From contig CAWATZ010000006.1 in assembly GCA_963784995.1 (NCBI GenBank), positions 1,054,001 to 1,118,000 on the forward strand: a stretch of 64,000 nt of DNA. The letters are read 5' to 3'. Both the position numbers and the translations under genes were made by a program. The DNA comes from CAWATZ01 sp963784995 (GTDB lineage Bacteria; Planctomycetota; Planctomycetia; Gemmatales; Gemmataceae). Positions 19,658-29,789 of the stretch are shown here, piece by piece. Below the pieces are notes generated by a model that saw only the letters and a program-made list of their open reading frames with translations, had not been told where the DNA came from and made no database searches. The first letter of the stretch is position 1, and each line of letters begins with the position of its first letter.

Positions 19658-19999
19658 ATGGTCCGTGCGGGGAACAACCATCACCGGAAAAGCGATCCCA
19701 AGGCAACACTCATGGCCCGAGCAAGAAACGCAGGAAACGGCCGGCTGGAGGAGGCTATGGCAACCTTGCTTCAGAATCAGGCAACGCTGGTCCAGACCCA
19801 GGCTGCTTTCGTGGCCCGGAAGTCGCAACTCGACGCCCGCAGAGCCGAAATGGATCGAATGATCTTCGAGTGTGATGCTCGCAGCGAAGCGTGCTTCGCT
19901 CGGATCGAAACCCTGCTCCTCGAGAACCTCCGCCTCTTGAAGGCACTGCCGGACGCAATCTGCGAGAAGATCGGTTTAAAGAACCCCAACTCCCCCTGA
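19658..19999 (+). CDS. Small coiled-coil protein of unknown function
   Basis: 113 aa from ATG 19658 (GTG 19646 is an alternative). The N-terminus is basic. Residues about 25-85 form a heptad-type coil rich in Gln, Leu and Arg (LLQNQATLVQTQAAF, ARRAEMDRM), followed by a C-terminal LLLENLRLLKALPDAICEKIG helix. No signal peptide, membrane segment or known domain. It ends 4 bases before the convergent glgA stop. Confidence 0.6.
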   Translation: MVRAGNNHHRKSDPKATLMARARNAGNGRLEEAMATLLQNQATLVQTQAAFVARKSQLDARRAEMDRMIFECDARSEACFARIETLLLENLRLLKALPDAICEKIGLKNPNSP

Positions 20000-20003
20000 T
20001 TGT

Positions 20004-21529
20004 CTACCACCCCCGGACCCGCGCGATGGCCCACTCGTACAGCTGCTGATACCCCCGTGCCGACGTCTCCCACGAGAAATCGCTGGTCATCCCCTTCTTC
20101 TGGATGTTCCGCCAGCTTTCCGGATCGACCCGGTAGATGTGCAGCGCCTCGCGCAGCGAATTCCAGAAGTCGTCGCTCTTGTAGTTGTTGAACGTGAACC
20201 CGGTCACGCTGCCGCGGACCGTGTCCACCAGCCCGCCGGTGGCCCGGACCACCGGCACCGAGCCGTAACGCATGGCGATCAGCTGCCCCAGGCCGCACGG
20301 CTCGAACAGCGACGGCATCAGGAACAGGTCGCTGCCTCCGTAAATCAGGACCGACAGCGCATGGTCGTAGCCGACGTGGACGGCCAGCCTTCCCTGATGG
20401 TGCTCGGCAAGGTGCCGCAGCATCTTTTCGTAGCGCGGGTCGCCCGAGCCCAGGATGACGCACTGGGCCTCGCCGGCATGGCCGTTCAGCAGCAGGTGCA
20501 GCACGTGGCCGGTGATGTCCAGCCCCTTCTGCACGTCCAGGCGCGTGACCATCGCCACCAGCGGCACGTCGTCCCGCTGCGGCAGGCCCAGGCGCTCCTG
20601 CAAGGCCCGCTTGTTGTCCAGGCGTTTCTCCAGGGTGTTGGCGTCGTAGTTGGATCGGCAGGTTCGGGTCGGTCGCGGGGTTCCAGACCTCGTGGTCGAT
20701 CCCGTTGAGAATGCCATGCACGTCGAAATGGCGATAACGCAGCAGGGCGTCCAGGCCGTAACCGCCCTCCTTGGTCATGATCTCCCGGGCGTAGGTCGGG
20801 CTGACCGTGTTGATCATCGTGGCGTGGTAGAGGCCGCGAGCCATGAAGTTCACCTCGCCCGGCCGTTCCTCGACCAGCTTGGCCGCACGCATGCCCAGGA
20901 AGTCGAACACGCGCAAGTTCCAGCGGCCCTGGTGCATCAGGTTGTGGATGGTGTAGACCGTCGGCATGCCGGAATAGCGGCCGTCCATCTGGCCGGCGGT
21001 GGCCAGCCAGGCGACGGCCAGGGCCGTGTGCCAGTCGTGGCAGTGAACCACGTCGGGACGCCAACCCATCGCCGCAACGGCCAGGTCCAGCGCTGCCCGG
21101 CAAAAGAAGGCGAAACGCAGCGGATCGTCGGGGTAGCCGTAAACCTGGGGCTTGTTGCCAAAGCGGTTCTTCTCGGCGATGAACCAGATCGGCACCGAGC
21201 TGGCACACAAGCCCGAAGCGCCAGCGCCGGGACCGGCGAGTCCCGGCGCTGGCGCTTTCGGGCTTGTGTGGCAGGGTTGTCTCCAGGACGCCGGCCGGGA
21301 CCAGGCCGCCGCCGGTCGGCACCCGGAGCGTCAGGGGCGATGCGTGGATGCCGTACTTGCCCACGTGCTGGTCGGCCTCGATCGGGCCGTAGGCCGGCAT
21401 CACCACGCGGACGTCGTGACCCAGGCCGGCCAGCGCCTTGGGCAGCGAGCCACACACGTCGCCCAGTCCGCCTACCTTGGCGAACGGCGCAACTTCGGCG
21501 CTGAGGAAGAGAACCTTGAGCCGCTGCAC
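20004..21529 (-). CDS. glgA: Glycogen synthase with an in-frame palindrome insertion and two indels
   Basis: About 508 aa after repair; uses ADP-glucose to extend alpha-1,4-glucan. KVGGLGDV near residue 17 binds ADP-glucose, HCHDWHT and SPTYAREI are typical of GT5, and FEPCGLGQL and ATGGLVDTV lie in the C-terminal Rossmann domain. Residues about 87-108 are encoded by an inserted palindrome between ETTLP and SSVPIWF, a point where GT5 proteins normally run straight on. One extra base near 21256, inside the element, and one near 20652 break the frame; correcting both gives a full protein. Start GTG 21529 is chosen from homology because no strong RBS is visible. Confidence 0.88.
21204..21272. 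repeat. Palindrome, CACAAGCCCGAAGCGC family, copy 2, inside glgA
   Basis: Arms CACAAGCCCGAAGCGCCAGC and complement, with one extra T in the right arm (CGCTTTCGGG). Without that extra base the element contributes exactly 22 codons (66 bases) to glgA. Confidence 0.92.
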
Positions 21530-21531
21530 TG

Positions 21532-21556
21532 TAGCCGCAGGCTTTAGCCTGCGCCT
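21532..21556. repeat. Short hairpin GCAGGCTTTAGCCTGC
   Basis: 16-base palindrome core within GTAGCCGCAGGCTTTAGCCTGCGCC; it overlaps the end of the adaptor gene and lies just upstream of glgA. Confidence 0.55.
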
Positions 21557-22689
21557 CCCGAAGCGCCGCCAGGGCCATTGAGAATGACGCGCACACGCTG
21601 GCCAATCTTCAGCGGCGGAGTGGACGGGTCCAGCTCGATGAGACATTCCAGAGTGCGGACGTCGTTGAACTGCAACGGCTCCAGCAGGATCGAGCGGCGT
21701 TGCGTGTACCAGTCCGAGACGCGGACCACCTTGCCCTTCCACAGCGGGCTGGTGCGGGTGTCGTCCTGGATCAGGGCGGTCGTGCCGGGCACCGCCCGGT
21801 TGGCGAATTCCTGCTCCACCTCGGCCCGCACGATGCGCTTGCCGGCCGGGCAGAAATTCACGGCCGGCCGGACGGGGTTGGTGCCCAGGGCCTCGCCCAC
21901 GGTGGCCAGCAGACGCAGCACGGTGCCGTCACAGGGAGCGGTGACGACGCATTCCTTGAGGCCGAACTTCGCCTTGCGCACCCGGGCCTCGCGGACCTTC
22001 ACGTCCTGCTCGGCCCGGATGACGGCCAGGTTCGGGTCGATCTCTTTCAGGGCCTCCAGCTTGGCCTTTTCGCCGGCCACGGCCGCTTCCAGCGCCTTGA
22101 CCGCCTCCTCGGCCAGCGGTACGGTGTCGTTGCGGACCAGGTCGTTCTTGGCCAGGCGCTGCGCTTCGGCCTGTTTGATCCGGGCCCCGGCCAGTTCATG
22201 GAGCCGGGCCTGCAGCGCCGCCTTCTGTCCCTCGATTTGCTTCTCGTGCTGGCCTTTCAGCAACTGGGCCATGGTCAACTGAGTCTGGGCGGAAACCAGG
22301 TCGGCCTCGGCCTCGTCCAGGGTTTCGCGGGCCAGGGTGTCCTCGATACGCAGCAGCACCGCGCCTTTCTTGACGTCCTGGTTGTCCTGCGCTTCGACCG
22401 TGAGGACCCGGCCCGGTTGGAGCGGACAGAGCGGAATGACGCCGCGTTCCGTATCGACAAAACCGAAACAGACGGCCCGACGGGGCATCAGCTCGGGTTC
22501 CCTGGGGACGGGTGAAGAGGAAGTACCGCCGTCCGGGAAGTGCCATTTCCCCCAGCCAACGCCGATAAAGGACAGGGTCAGCAGCAGCCCCCCGACCCAT
22601 ACCAGGGACGGAACGCGGAACCGAGCCGGAGCAGCGGGGGCCGGCTCCCGGGCGCTTCGGACGGGCGGTGGTAGCTGGCTCGTGGCCAT
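21544..22689 (-). CDS. HlyD/MFP-type periplasmic adaptor of an ABC exporter
   Basis: 381 aa. One N-terminal membrane segment (about 28-48), then a lipoyl/barrel-sandwich half (VLTVEAQDNQDVKKGAVLL), a long coiled-coil hairpin (about 115-230; rich in Glu, Ala, Lys), the returning lipoyl half (VVTAPCDGTVLRL) and a C-terminal beta-barrel. Adaptors of this kind bridge an inner-membrane ABC transporter to the outer membrane. ATG 22689 follows AGGGAG; GTG 22698 is possible. It is third in a minus-strand set after the permease and ATPase genes, giving a DevBCA/MacAB-like exporter. Cargo unknown. Confidence 0.85.
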   Translation of the reverse strand: MATSQLPPPVRSAREPAPAAPARFRVPSLVWVGGLLLTLSFIGVGWGKWHFPDGGTSSSPVPREPELMPRRAVCFGFVDTERGVIPLCPLQPGRVLTVEAQDNQDVKKGAVLLRIEDTLARETLDEAEADLVSAQTQLTMAQLLKGQHEKQIEGQKAALQARLHELAGARIKQAEAQRLAKNDLVRNDTVPLAEEAVKALEAAVAGEKAKLEALKEIDPNLAVIRAEQDVKVREARVRKAKFGLKECVVTAPCDGTVLRLLATVGEALGTNPVRPAVNFCPAGKRIVRAEVEQEFANRAVPGTTALIQDDTRTSPLWKGKVVRVSDWYTQRRSILLEPLQFNDVRTLECLIELDPSTPPLKIGQRVRVILNGPGGASGGAG

Positions 22690-22727
22690 GGGAAACACTC
22701 CCTGAGGTCAATCACCGGAATCCACCT

Positions 22728-22791
22728 TGTAGGGAACGCCCTCCGTGGCGTTCCGGTGGGAGGCGGAACGCCACGGAGGGCGTTCCCTACA
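22728..22791. repeat. Palindrome GGGAACGCCCTCCGTGGCGTTCC
   Basis: 28-base arms around a GTGGGAGG loop, between the ATPase and adaptor genes of the exporter. It could trim or attenuate the transcript within the operon. Confidence 0.92.
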
Positions 22792-22801
22792 GCGCCGCCG
22801 A

Positions 22802-23578
22802 TCAGTGCAGCCTGCGGCGCAAGGCCATGTCGGACCGTCCCTCGCCATTGATGGGAGGCGCCGAATCCTCCGCCGCGTTGTTTTCCGAGAGCAGCCTGCC
22901 ATCCTCCAGGTTAAACTGTCGATCCGCAAAGGGGACAATCCGATGATCGTGCGAGACCACCAGGACGGTGGCGCCGCGGTCGTGGGCGGCATGACGCAGC
23001 AGCTCGACAATCTGCTGGCCCTTGTCCCAGTCCAGGGCGCTGGTCGGCTCATCGGCGAAGCACAGCTGCGGCTCCTTGATCAGGGCCCGGCCAATGGCCA
23101 CGCGCTGCTTTTCGCCGCCGGACAGCTCGGCCGGCCGGCTGTGGGAGCGGTCGCCCAGGCCAAGCAACTCGAGCATGTCGTCGGCCCGGCGGCGTGCTTC
23201 CCGGGCGGAGGCGCCCTCGCCCCAGCGAACCACCATCTCCAGCTGCTGCCGGGCGGTCAGCGAGGCAAACAGGTTGTAGCCCTGGAAGATGAAGCCAAAA
23301 TGCTTCAGCCGGAACCGTTCCCGCTCGTGGTCGGTCAGCGCCCAGATGTTGGTTCCCAGCACTTCCACAAGTCCACTGTCGGGCCGGAGCAGACCGGACA
23401 GCACGGCCAGCAGCGTCGATTTGCCGCTGCCCGAGGGGCCCATCATCAGCGCGATCTCGCCGGCCTTCAGGTCCAGGGACACCTGATCCAGCGCCAGCGT
23501 TGAGGTTTTCCCCTGACCGAAACTTCGCGAGACTTCCCGGGCTCGCAGTACCGATCCGGAGGCAGATTTTCCAGCCAT
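22802..23578 (-). CDS. ABC exporter ATP-binding protein (DevA/MacB/LolD type)
   Basis: 258 aa. Walker A GPSGSGKST, Q-loop IFQGYNLF, signature LSGGEKQRVAIGRAL, Walker B CFADEPTSALD and the switch His in VVSHDHR are all intact, so it should be an active ATPase. It lies between the permease (24780-23662) and adaptor (22689-21544) genes in the order expected of an MacAB/DevBCA system. ATG 23578 follows a GGAG sequence; an upstream in-frame ATG at 23623 lacks an RBS. Confidence 0.92.
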   Translation of the reverse strand: MAGKSASGSVLRAREVSRSFGQGKTSTLALDQVSLDLKAGEIALMMGPSGSGKSTLLAVLSGLLRPDSGLVEVLGTNIWALTDHERERFRLKHFGFIFQGYNLFASLTARQQLEMVVRWGEGASAREARRRADDMLELLGLGDRSHSRPAELSGGEKQRVAIGRALIKEPQLCFADEPTSALDWDKGQQIVELLRHAAHDRGATVLVVSHDHRIVPFADRQFNLEDGRLLSENNAAEDSAPPINGEGRSDMALRRRLH

Positions 23579-23661
23579 GTCACTCCGCTTCCTGGTGGGC
23601 GAAAAAGCGTCAGTCGAAACCATGTTCTTACATTATAGAGGGCAAGGGCCTCAGCTTCCGG

Positions 23662-24780
23662 TCACCGCAGCAACAGCGCCGGCTCAATCAAGCGCAGCGA
23701 CCGCAGGGCCAGCAGCCCCGAAACCAGGGCCATGGTCAGTGTCACCGCGGCGGCACTCGCCTGCAACCACCAGGGCAAGGCCACCGTGACCGTCAGGGCG
23801 TTGGCCAGGAACGCCAGGCCGTGCGCCATCGGCAAACCCAGGGCGATCCCCATGACGCCGACCCAGAACGACTGGGCCATGACCATCACCGCCAGCCGCC
23901 AGCGGGGAATGCCCAGGGCCCGCAGCACCGCCAACTCTCGCAGCGACGCCGCCACGGCCGCATAGAGCGTCTGGCTGGTGACCACTGCTCCTACCAGCAA
24001 CCCCAGGGCCGCGGCATAACCCAGGGCAATGCCCGCCTTGGTCTTGGTCAGCCAGTGGATCTTCGACCGCAGCGAAAACTCCGCGCTGGTGAAGGCCGAG
24101 ACGTTATCGTAATCCTGCCGCAGTTCCTGGACGATCCGCGGCGCGTCCGCCGGGTTATGGCACCGGGCCAGCACGTAGGTCGCCTGGAACCGCTGCATCC
24201 GCACCAGCTGCTGAGCCGTGCCGATCGAGCAGAACACGTAGGGCCCTGCCAGGCTCTTGCAGCCCTGGGTGAAGCCCACGATCCGGACCCGATGACCGGC
24301 CACCTCGGCCGTGTCCCCTAGCTCGGAAACGCCGAGCCGACCGCGGTCCGACTCGTCGATCACCACCGCGTCCGGTTCGGTCAGCCGGGCGCACAGTTCC
24401 GCATCCAGCTGATTGACCCGCCCCAGGGAGCCAGGCTCCAGACGCGAACCGATCACCAGGCACAGCTCCCGGCTGCCGCTCGGCTTGCTCCAGTAGGAGA
24501 AGCCCTGGACGTAAATCTCCGTCTCGGCCACCTCCGGAAAGGAGGCGAGGCGAGCCAGGTAACTGCTGCTGATCGGCCCGCCCAGATCGACGCTCAGCAC
24601 CGAGGGAGCACCCATCCAGATGTCCGCCCGGGTGTTGTCGATCGGCAGCGAGGTGATCGAGAACAGACCGAGCATCAGACCACACTGCAGGGCGATCAGC
24701 AGCGCGCTGAAACCCACCGCCAGAACGCCGGGCAGGTAGCGCTGTCGCTCGTACCACAGGGTTGTCAGGGAGTAACTCAT
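23662..24780 (-). CDS. ABC exporter permease (FtsX/MacB/DevC-like)
   Basis: 372 aa. One N-terminal membrane helix (about 17-42), a large extracytoplasmic domain (about 45-255) and three C-terminal helices (about 258-280, 305-335, 340-365), the four-helix FtsX-type plan. The sequence LRELAVLRALGIPRWRL after the second helix matches the conserved coupling region of this family. It starts the three-gene exporter set. No outer-membrane channel gene is nearby. ATG at 24780 is preferred to 24795. Confidence 0.85.
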   Translation of the reverse strand: MSYSLTTLWYERQRYLPGVLAVGFSALLIALQCGLMLGLFSITSLPIDNTRADIWMGAPSVLSVDLGGPISSSYLARLASFPEVAETEIYVQGFSYWSKPSGSRELCLVIGSRLEPGSLGRVNQLDAELCARLTEPDAVVIDESDRGRLGVSELGDTAEVAGHRVRIVGFTQGCKSLAGPYVFCSIGTAQQLVRMQRFQATYVLARCHNPADAPRIVQELRQDYDNVSAFTSAEFSLRSKIHWLTKTKAGIALGYAAALGLLVGAVVTSQTLYAAVAASLRELAVLRALGIPRWRLAVMVMAQSFWVGVMGIALGLPMAHGLAFLANALTVTVALPWWLQASAAAVTLTMALVSGLLALRSLRLIEPALLLR

Positions 24781-24802
24781 GCAGTCTCGTTGCAACGAAC
24801 CT

Positions 24803-24883
24803 TCCGGCGAGCGGCGCGGCGTCAGCCCGCCGGTGAAGGCTCGCCCCTGGACCGGCGGGCTTACGCCGCGCCGCTCGCCGGAA
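24803..24883. repeat. Palindrome, GCGAGCGGCGCGGCGT family, copy 2
   Basis: Arms TTCCGGCGAGCGGCGCGGCG and complement; related to elements at 5719 and 54710. Lies between asnB and the exporter permease. Confidence 0.9.
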
Positions 24884-24895
24884 AGTTAGTGGCTC

Positions 24896-26927
24896 TTATC
24901 CTACCTTCATTATGGGCGGCTGGTGGTATCCCCCCACTGTCCCATTCCGGTTCTCGCCCGGCACCGACCACGACGGCAGCTCGCACAGAGTCGGATCGAT
25001 GAAGGTGTGGTGCCACAGCTGCGTGGCCACCACGCCGACCAGGCCCATCTCAATCGAGATCCGCTGGCCCCGGTTGAAGAACATCTTGCGATACGCCTGC
25101 CGCCAGTGCCGCACCGCCTGCGGATCGAAATAACCGCTGCGCCGCAGGCTCTCCTCGCTCAGCAACTGCTCCACGAAGGGCGGCGCATTCTCCAGGTGGA
25201 AGCTGTCAAACGGCGCCCGGAACATCGCCTTGCGCCGCAGGGCAATCTCCTTCGGCAGCCAGCGCAGGCCCAGCCGGCGCAGCAGCACCTTGTCGCGCAG
25301 TCCGCTCAGCTTCCAGCGCGGATGCAGCCTGGCGATGAAGCCGAACACCTCCTCATCGAGGAACGGATAGCGCGTCTCGACCGAGGAGTGCATGGCCACC
25401 CGGTCGCCCTTGGCGTTGAGCAGCAGGCCGGCCAGGTGGGCTCGGGCGCTCAGATACAATTCCCGGTTGAGCGGGTGCCAGCGCATCAGCTTCTGCCGAT
25501 CAAGCCCCAGGTCGTCGAAGGGAACGTGGTCGGCCACCTGTCGGAGCAACTCGGGACTGAAGAACCGGAGCTTGCTCATGCTCACCAGGCCGTAGATGTC
25601 CAGCCAGCCGTTGTGGCCCCCGATCGCGTGGGCCGCATGTTTGACCGCCTCCGGGTTAAAGCGCGGCGCACCCGAAAGCCGGACAAACAGCTTGCGCACC
25701 CACTGGCTGAGCGGCACGCCCGGAATGAAGTCAAGCCAGCTGAGGACGCGGTTGACCTTGTGCCAGGGATAGCCGGCCAACCATTCGTCGGCTCCCTCTC
25801 CGGTCAGGGCTACCTTGTAGCCGCGGCGATGGACCTCGCGTGCCAGCAGCAGCAGGGCGGCGCACGACGTATCCATCACCGGCCCCTCGGCGGCGCGGAT
25901 CAGGGCCGGGTAGGTGTCGCGCACCTCGTCGGCCCCGCAATCCACCACGATCGGCTCGGCCCCTACGTGCCGGGCGACGATGGCCGCCTCGGAGGTTTCG
26001 TCCAGCCGGGGCGACTTGATCCGGATGGTGAAGCATGGGATCGGCGAGCCACGCACCTTGCTGGCCATGGCCACCACCATGCTGCTATCGACGCCGCCCG
26101 ACAGGTACGACACCACCGGCACGTCGCGCGCAACCGCCTTGTCACCGCCCCGAGAAAGACTTGCTCGAAGTCCTCGACCACCTTTTCGACGTTGCTGCCG
26201 GGATCTTCCTGGCCCTGGTCGGGGAAATCCAGCGACCAGTACGCCTGCTCGCTGACCCGGGCCCGCTCGCCCGCCCCTCCCAGCTGGATGCGGAGGAAAT
26301 GACCGGGCGGCAGCAGTTGCACGTCCTGAAAGCAGGTCACCGGACCGGGCAGGGCGAAGAAGGTGAACAGGTGATTGATGCCACGCGGATCGGGCCGGGC
26401 CGGGACCATGCCGGAAGCCAGCAGCCCCTTGATCTCAGAGGCAAAGAGCAACCAATCCCCTTCCGAACCGTGCTGCACGCTCCAGTACAGCGGGCAGATG
26501 CCGAAGCGGTCGCGGGCCAGGATCACCGTTTGCCGCCGGCTATCCAGCAGGGCGAAGGCGAACTGCCCGCGCAGATACTCGAAGAATTGCTCGCCGTGGT
26601 CCTCCCAGCGATGCGGAATGACCTCGGTGTCGCAGTGGGTGGCAAAGCGATGGCCGCGCTGCTCCAGGTCGGCACGCTGCTCGGGGTAGTCGAACAGCTC
26701 CCCGTTGAAGACCACCTGCACCGAGCGGTCCTCGTTGCCGATCGGTTGCCGGCCGTCCTTCAGACCGACGATGCTCAGGCGGCGCGAGGCGAACGCCAGG
26801 CCCGGCTGCTCCAGGAAGCCGTCCTCGTCCGGACCGCGATGCCAGAGCGCCTGGGCCATGGCCCGGATGCGCCCGGCGGAATGGCCCGGCGTCCCGACAG
26901 ATCAATGATGCCCGCGATGCCACACAT
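24896..26927 (-). CDS. asnB: Asparagine synthase (glutamine-hydrolysing), two single-base deletions
   Basis: About 677 aa after repair. ATG 26927 follows AAGGAG and gives MCGIAG, so Cys2, the class II glutamine amidotransferase nucleophile, is in place. The amidotransferase half continues with HRGPDEDG and FNGELFDY; the synthetase half has the PP-loop SGGVDSS and ALTGEGADEWLAGYPW. A base is missing near 26872 and near 26123 (GCGCG context); each correction restores conserved sequence. Length and pattern also resemble exosortase-associated amidotransferases, so it may amidate a cell-surface product rather than make free asparagine. No exosortase lies nearby. Confidence 0.85.
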
Positions 26928-26954
26928 GCTCCGGCTCCTTCCTCCGCTGAGAAA

Positions 26955-27043
26955 CCAACCTCTCCCCCGACCCCTCCCCGAAGCGGGGAGGGGAGCCTGA
27001 TCTTCCTCCCCTCCCCGCTTCGGGAAGGGGCCGGGGGAGGGGT
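26955..27043. repeat. Palindrome, CTCCCCGAAGCGGGGAG type
   Basis: Arms of about 44 bases, CCTCTCCCCCGACCCCTCCC against its imperfect complement, each half also self-complementary around GAAGC. Confidence 0.85.
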
Positions 27044-27381
27044 GTTCTGCTTCACTCCTTTTCGCAGATTCTTCCTCGCTCGCAGTCTTCCCCTTTTATT
27101 TTATCGAAAACCCCCGTTTGACACAGCCTCCCTAACTTTAGCAAAAAGGGCAAACAAGCGTGGCGGTCTTTCGCAGAGAAATGCCGGCCAGCGCTCTCGG
27201 CGTGTCAGTGCATTCAGTATAACCGGCAGGGTTTATCGGATCAGCAGGGGTTTCCTTGTCGTCAGGCTCGGTCCCGGGCGACAATCGAACAGTCGGAATT
27301 GCCATCGTTATCGGATTTGCGGGATTGTCCTGATGGGCTGGCGAATCCGGGAGAAGTGCGCGACTGGGAACGGGCTTGTGC

Positions 27382-27410
27382 TTCAGTCGGACTTTTCCTC
27401 CTGGTAAAAT
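27382..27410 (+). promoter_or_regulatory. Possible promoter for the SDR gene
   Basis: TTCAGT, 17-base spacer, TAAAAT, ending about 50 bases before the ATG. The -35 match is weak. Confidence 0.33.
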
Positions 27411-27461
27411 GGGAGGGGACCGATCGATTTTGCGGGGTCGGTTAACGAGAAGAGGTGACGA

Positions 27462-28383
27462 ATGCGGCGAAACCTGCAAGGAGCCCGGCTAATCGTCACG
27501 GGCGCCTCCAGCGGCATTGGTCGGAGCCTGGCTGAGCAGGCAGTCAGGTCCGGCGCCCGGGTGGTGCTGACCGCACGCTCCCGGGAGCCGCTGGAGGAGC
27601 TGGCCCGGTCGCTGGCCGGGTCCAGCGGCGAGGCGCTGGCTGGTCCCGGCCGACGTGACGGTGCCGGCCGACCGGGAACGGTTGCTGCGGTCAGCGGTCG
27701 AGAAGTGGGGCGGGCTGGACGTGCTGATCAACAACGCGGGCGTGGCCAGCTTCGGCCACTTCGCCACCAGCACGGAAGAGGTGCTGCGCCAGGTGATGGA
27801 GGTCAACTTCTTCGCCCCTGCCGAACTGACCAGGCTGGCCATCCCGTACCTGCGGATGGGCCGGCTGCCGGCGATCGTGAACGTGGCGTCGATGTGCGGC
27901 CGGCGCGGCGTGCCGGCCTGGCCTGAATACTCGGCCAGCAAATTCGCCCTGTGCGGTCTGACCGAAGCCCTTCAGGGAGAGATGGCGCGCTTCGACATCG
28001 ACGTGCTGCTGGTCGTGCCCGGCCTGACCAGCACTGGTCTGAGCCAGCACCTGCTGCGCAACGCCGGCCGGATGAAAATCAACCACCAGGGCGGCATGCC
28101 CGCCGAGAAGGTCGCCGCCGGCATCCTCCGGGCCCTGACCCGAGGCAAGGCCGAGACAATCCTGGGCTGGGAAGCACGCTGGATCCTGCGGGCCAATCGC
28201 TGGTTCCCGTGGCTGGTCAATGCGTTCATGGCCCGCAAGGTGCGGAAGCTGTACGAGCAGCCTTCTTCTCCCCTCTCCCCGCTGGGGAGAGGGGTTGGGG
28301 GTGAGGGGATGTCTATTCCCGAGAGCCCGCTCCCCTCACCCCCAACCCCTCTCCCCAGCGGGGAGAGGGGAGAAAAGGCGTGA
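27462..28383 (+). CDS. Short-chain dehydrogenase/reductase, one indel, repeat-encoded tail
   Basis: About 307 aa after removing one base near 27640. TGASSGIG (12-19) binds NAD(P), NNAG follows the next core strand, and the catalytic set is Ser in NVASM with YSASK. Residues after KLYEQP, about the last 39, are a translation of the palindrome at 28264 and look like an accidental extension; the family would end near there. Start ATG 27462 follows AAGAGGTGA. The fatty acid desaturase gene begins 21 bases downstream on the same strand, so both may act on acyl or lipid substrates; this is inference from position. Confidence 0.85.
28264..28376. repeat. Palindrome, CCCCTCTCCCCGCTGGGGAGAGGGG family, encoding the SDR tail
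   Basis: Arms of about 46 bases, each self-complementary around GCTGG. A relative lies at 57714-57810. It contains the SDR reading frame up to just before its stop. Confidence 0.92.
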
Positions 28384-28404
28384 TCTCCACCGAGGTGCAT
28401 CCTC

Positions 28405-29773
28405 ATGGCAAGCGCAGCGCTCTCCGATGCAAAACCCAAATCGCTCAACGATCCCGAGTTGAAGGAGCAGTCTGCAGCGCCTCCGGCAGACGGACAACTG
28501 GACCAACTGGTACTACCTGGCCCGGACGTACCTCTTCCTGGCCGTGGTCATCGGCGCCGCGGTGTGGTTCGATCTGTACCGGCAAGCCCAGGGCTGGACG
28601 ATCTGGTGGGACGTAGGGGTGATGCTGCTGGCCATCGTGCTGGTCGGGGCGGGCCAGCATCAGCTGAGCGGGCTGGCTCACGAGGGAGCGCACCACATCC
28701 TCTTCAAGAACCGCATCCTCAACGAGCTGGTGTCGGACTGGTTCTGCCTCTTTCCGATGTTCTCCAGCACCTATCACTATCGCCTGCAACACCTGGCCCA
28801 TCACCAGTTCGTTAATGATCCATTGCGCGATCCGGACGTTTCGCAGCTGCAAACGAGCGGCCACTGGCTCCAGTTCCCGGTGGCCGCCGGGGCATTCCTG
28901 AAGACCCTGCTCAAGCAGCTCTGGCTGCCCAACCTGGTGCGTTTCATCCTGGTGCGGGCCCGGTACAACGCCACCGGCACCGACAAGAACCCGTATTTGC
29001 TGCGGCAGCAGAAACCGTCGAAGGTCGCCATCCGTGCCGGCATGGCCTACCTGGCCCTGCAGGTGATCCTGCTGACGGCCCTGACCATCCACGGCGATCC
29101 CTTCTGGCTCGCCGTCGTGCCCGGAGCGCTCTACCTGGCCGGAGTGGTCTTCTTCGCGGTGCTGCCCGAGTCGAAGTACCACCGCACCCGGCTGCATCCA
29201 GTGATTCACAATCGCTGGGCGTCGATCCTGCGCATCACCTTCCTGACGGGCCTGTTCGCCGCCCTGGCGTGGATCACCCTGCTGACGGGTCACTGGGCCG
29301 CCGTGTATTACCTTGTCCTGTGGGGGATTCCGTCGCTGACGACCTTTTCCCTGTTCATGATCCTGCGACAGCTGGTGCAGCACGGCAACGCCGATCGCGG
29401 CTGGCTAACCAACACGCGGATTTTCTTCGTCAATCGACTGATCAACTTCGCCGTCTTCCCGATGGGCCAGGATTATCACCTGCCGCACCATCTCTATGCC
29501 ACTGTGCCACATTACCGGCTACGGCAGCTTGCACGAGCTGCTGCTGCAATATCCGGAGTACCGCGAGCAGGCGGTGATCGTGGAGGGGTACTTCCTGGCG
29601 CGACATCGGCCGCCGGAGCATCCAACGGTGCTGGACGTGCTGGGACCGAAGGGTGCGCCCGGCAGGGGCACGGCATTCACATCGACAACAGCGTGCTGGA
29701 GGGCGTGGAGGTGGAGGATCGGGCAGAGATCCTGAGCGAGGGGGAGAAGGCCCAGGCGAGCCCGGGGCGGTAG
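28405..29773 (+). CDS. Membrane fatty acid desaturase, about three indels
   Basis: About 456 aa after repair. Three histidine boxes of the di-iron desaturase superfamily are present: HEGAHH, HLAHH and HLPHH. Several hydrophobic helices surround them (YLFLAVVIGAAVWF, VMLLAIVLVGAG, VVPGALYLAGVVFFAVL, IPSLTTFSLFMILRQLV). It introduces double bonds into acyl chains, or hydroxylates or otherwise modifies lipids, at the inner membrane. Frame changes are seen near 28470, 29528 and 29655; the joined reading keeps QLHELLLQYPEYREQ and the final DNSVLEGVEVEDRAE segment. The start at 28405 is the best ATG for the N-terminal piece. Confidence 0.82.
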
Positions 29774-29789
29774 GGCGAGGTCGCTTCTC

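Larger units (their letters stand above)
26928..27461. other. Long intergenic region between divergent genes
   Basis: 534 bases between asnB and the SDR gene. The first part holds a palindrome (26955-27043), then an AT-richer stretch near 27090-27150 with a TTGACA at 27119 that lacks a matching -10. The rest shows no reliable ORF. A possible promoter is at 27382-27410. Confidence 0.5.

Noticed and set aside
27119..27124. TTGACA as a promoter -35
   Set aside because: No acceptable -10 at 15-19 bases downstream on the same strand.
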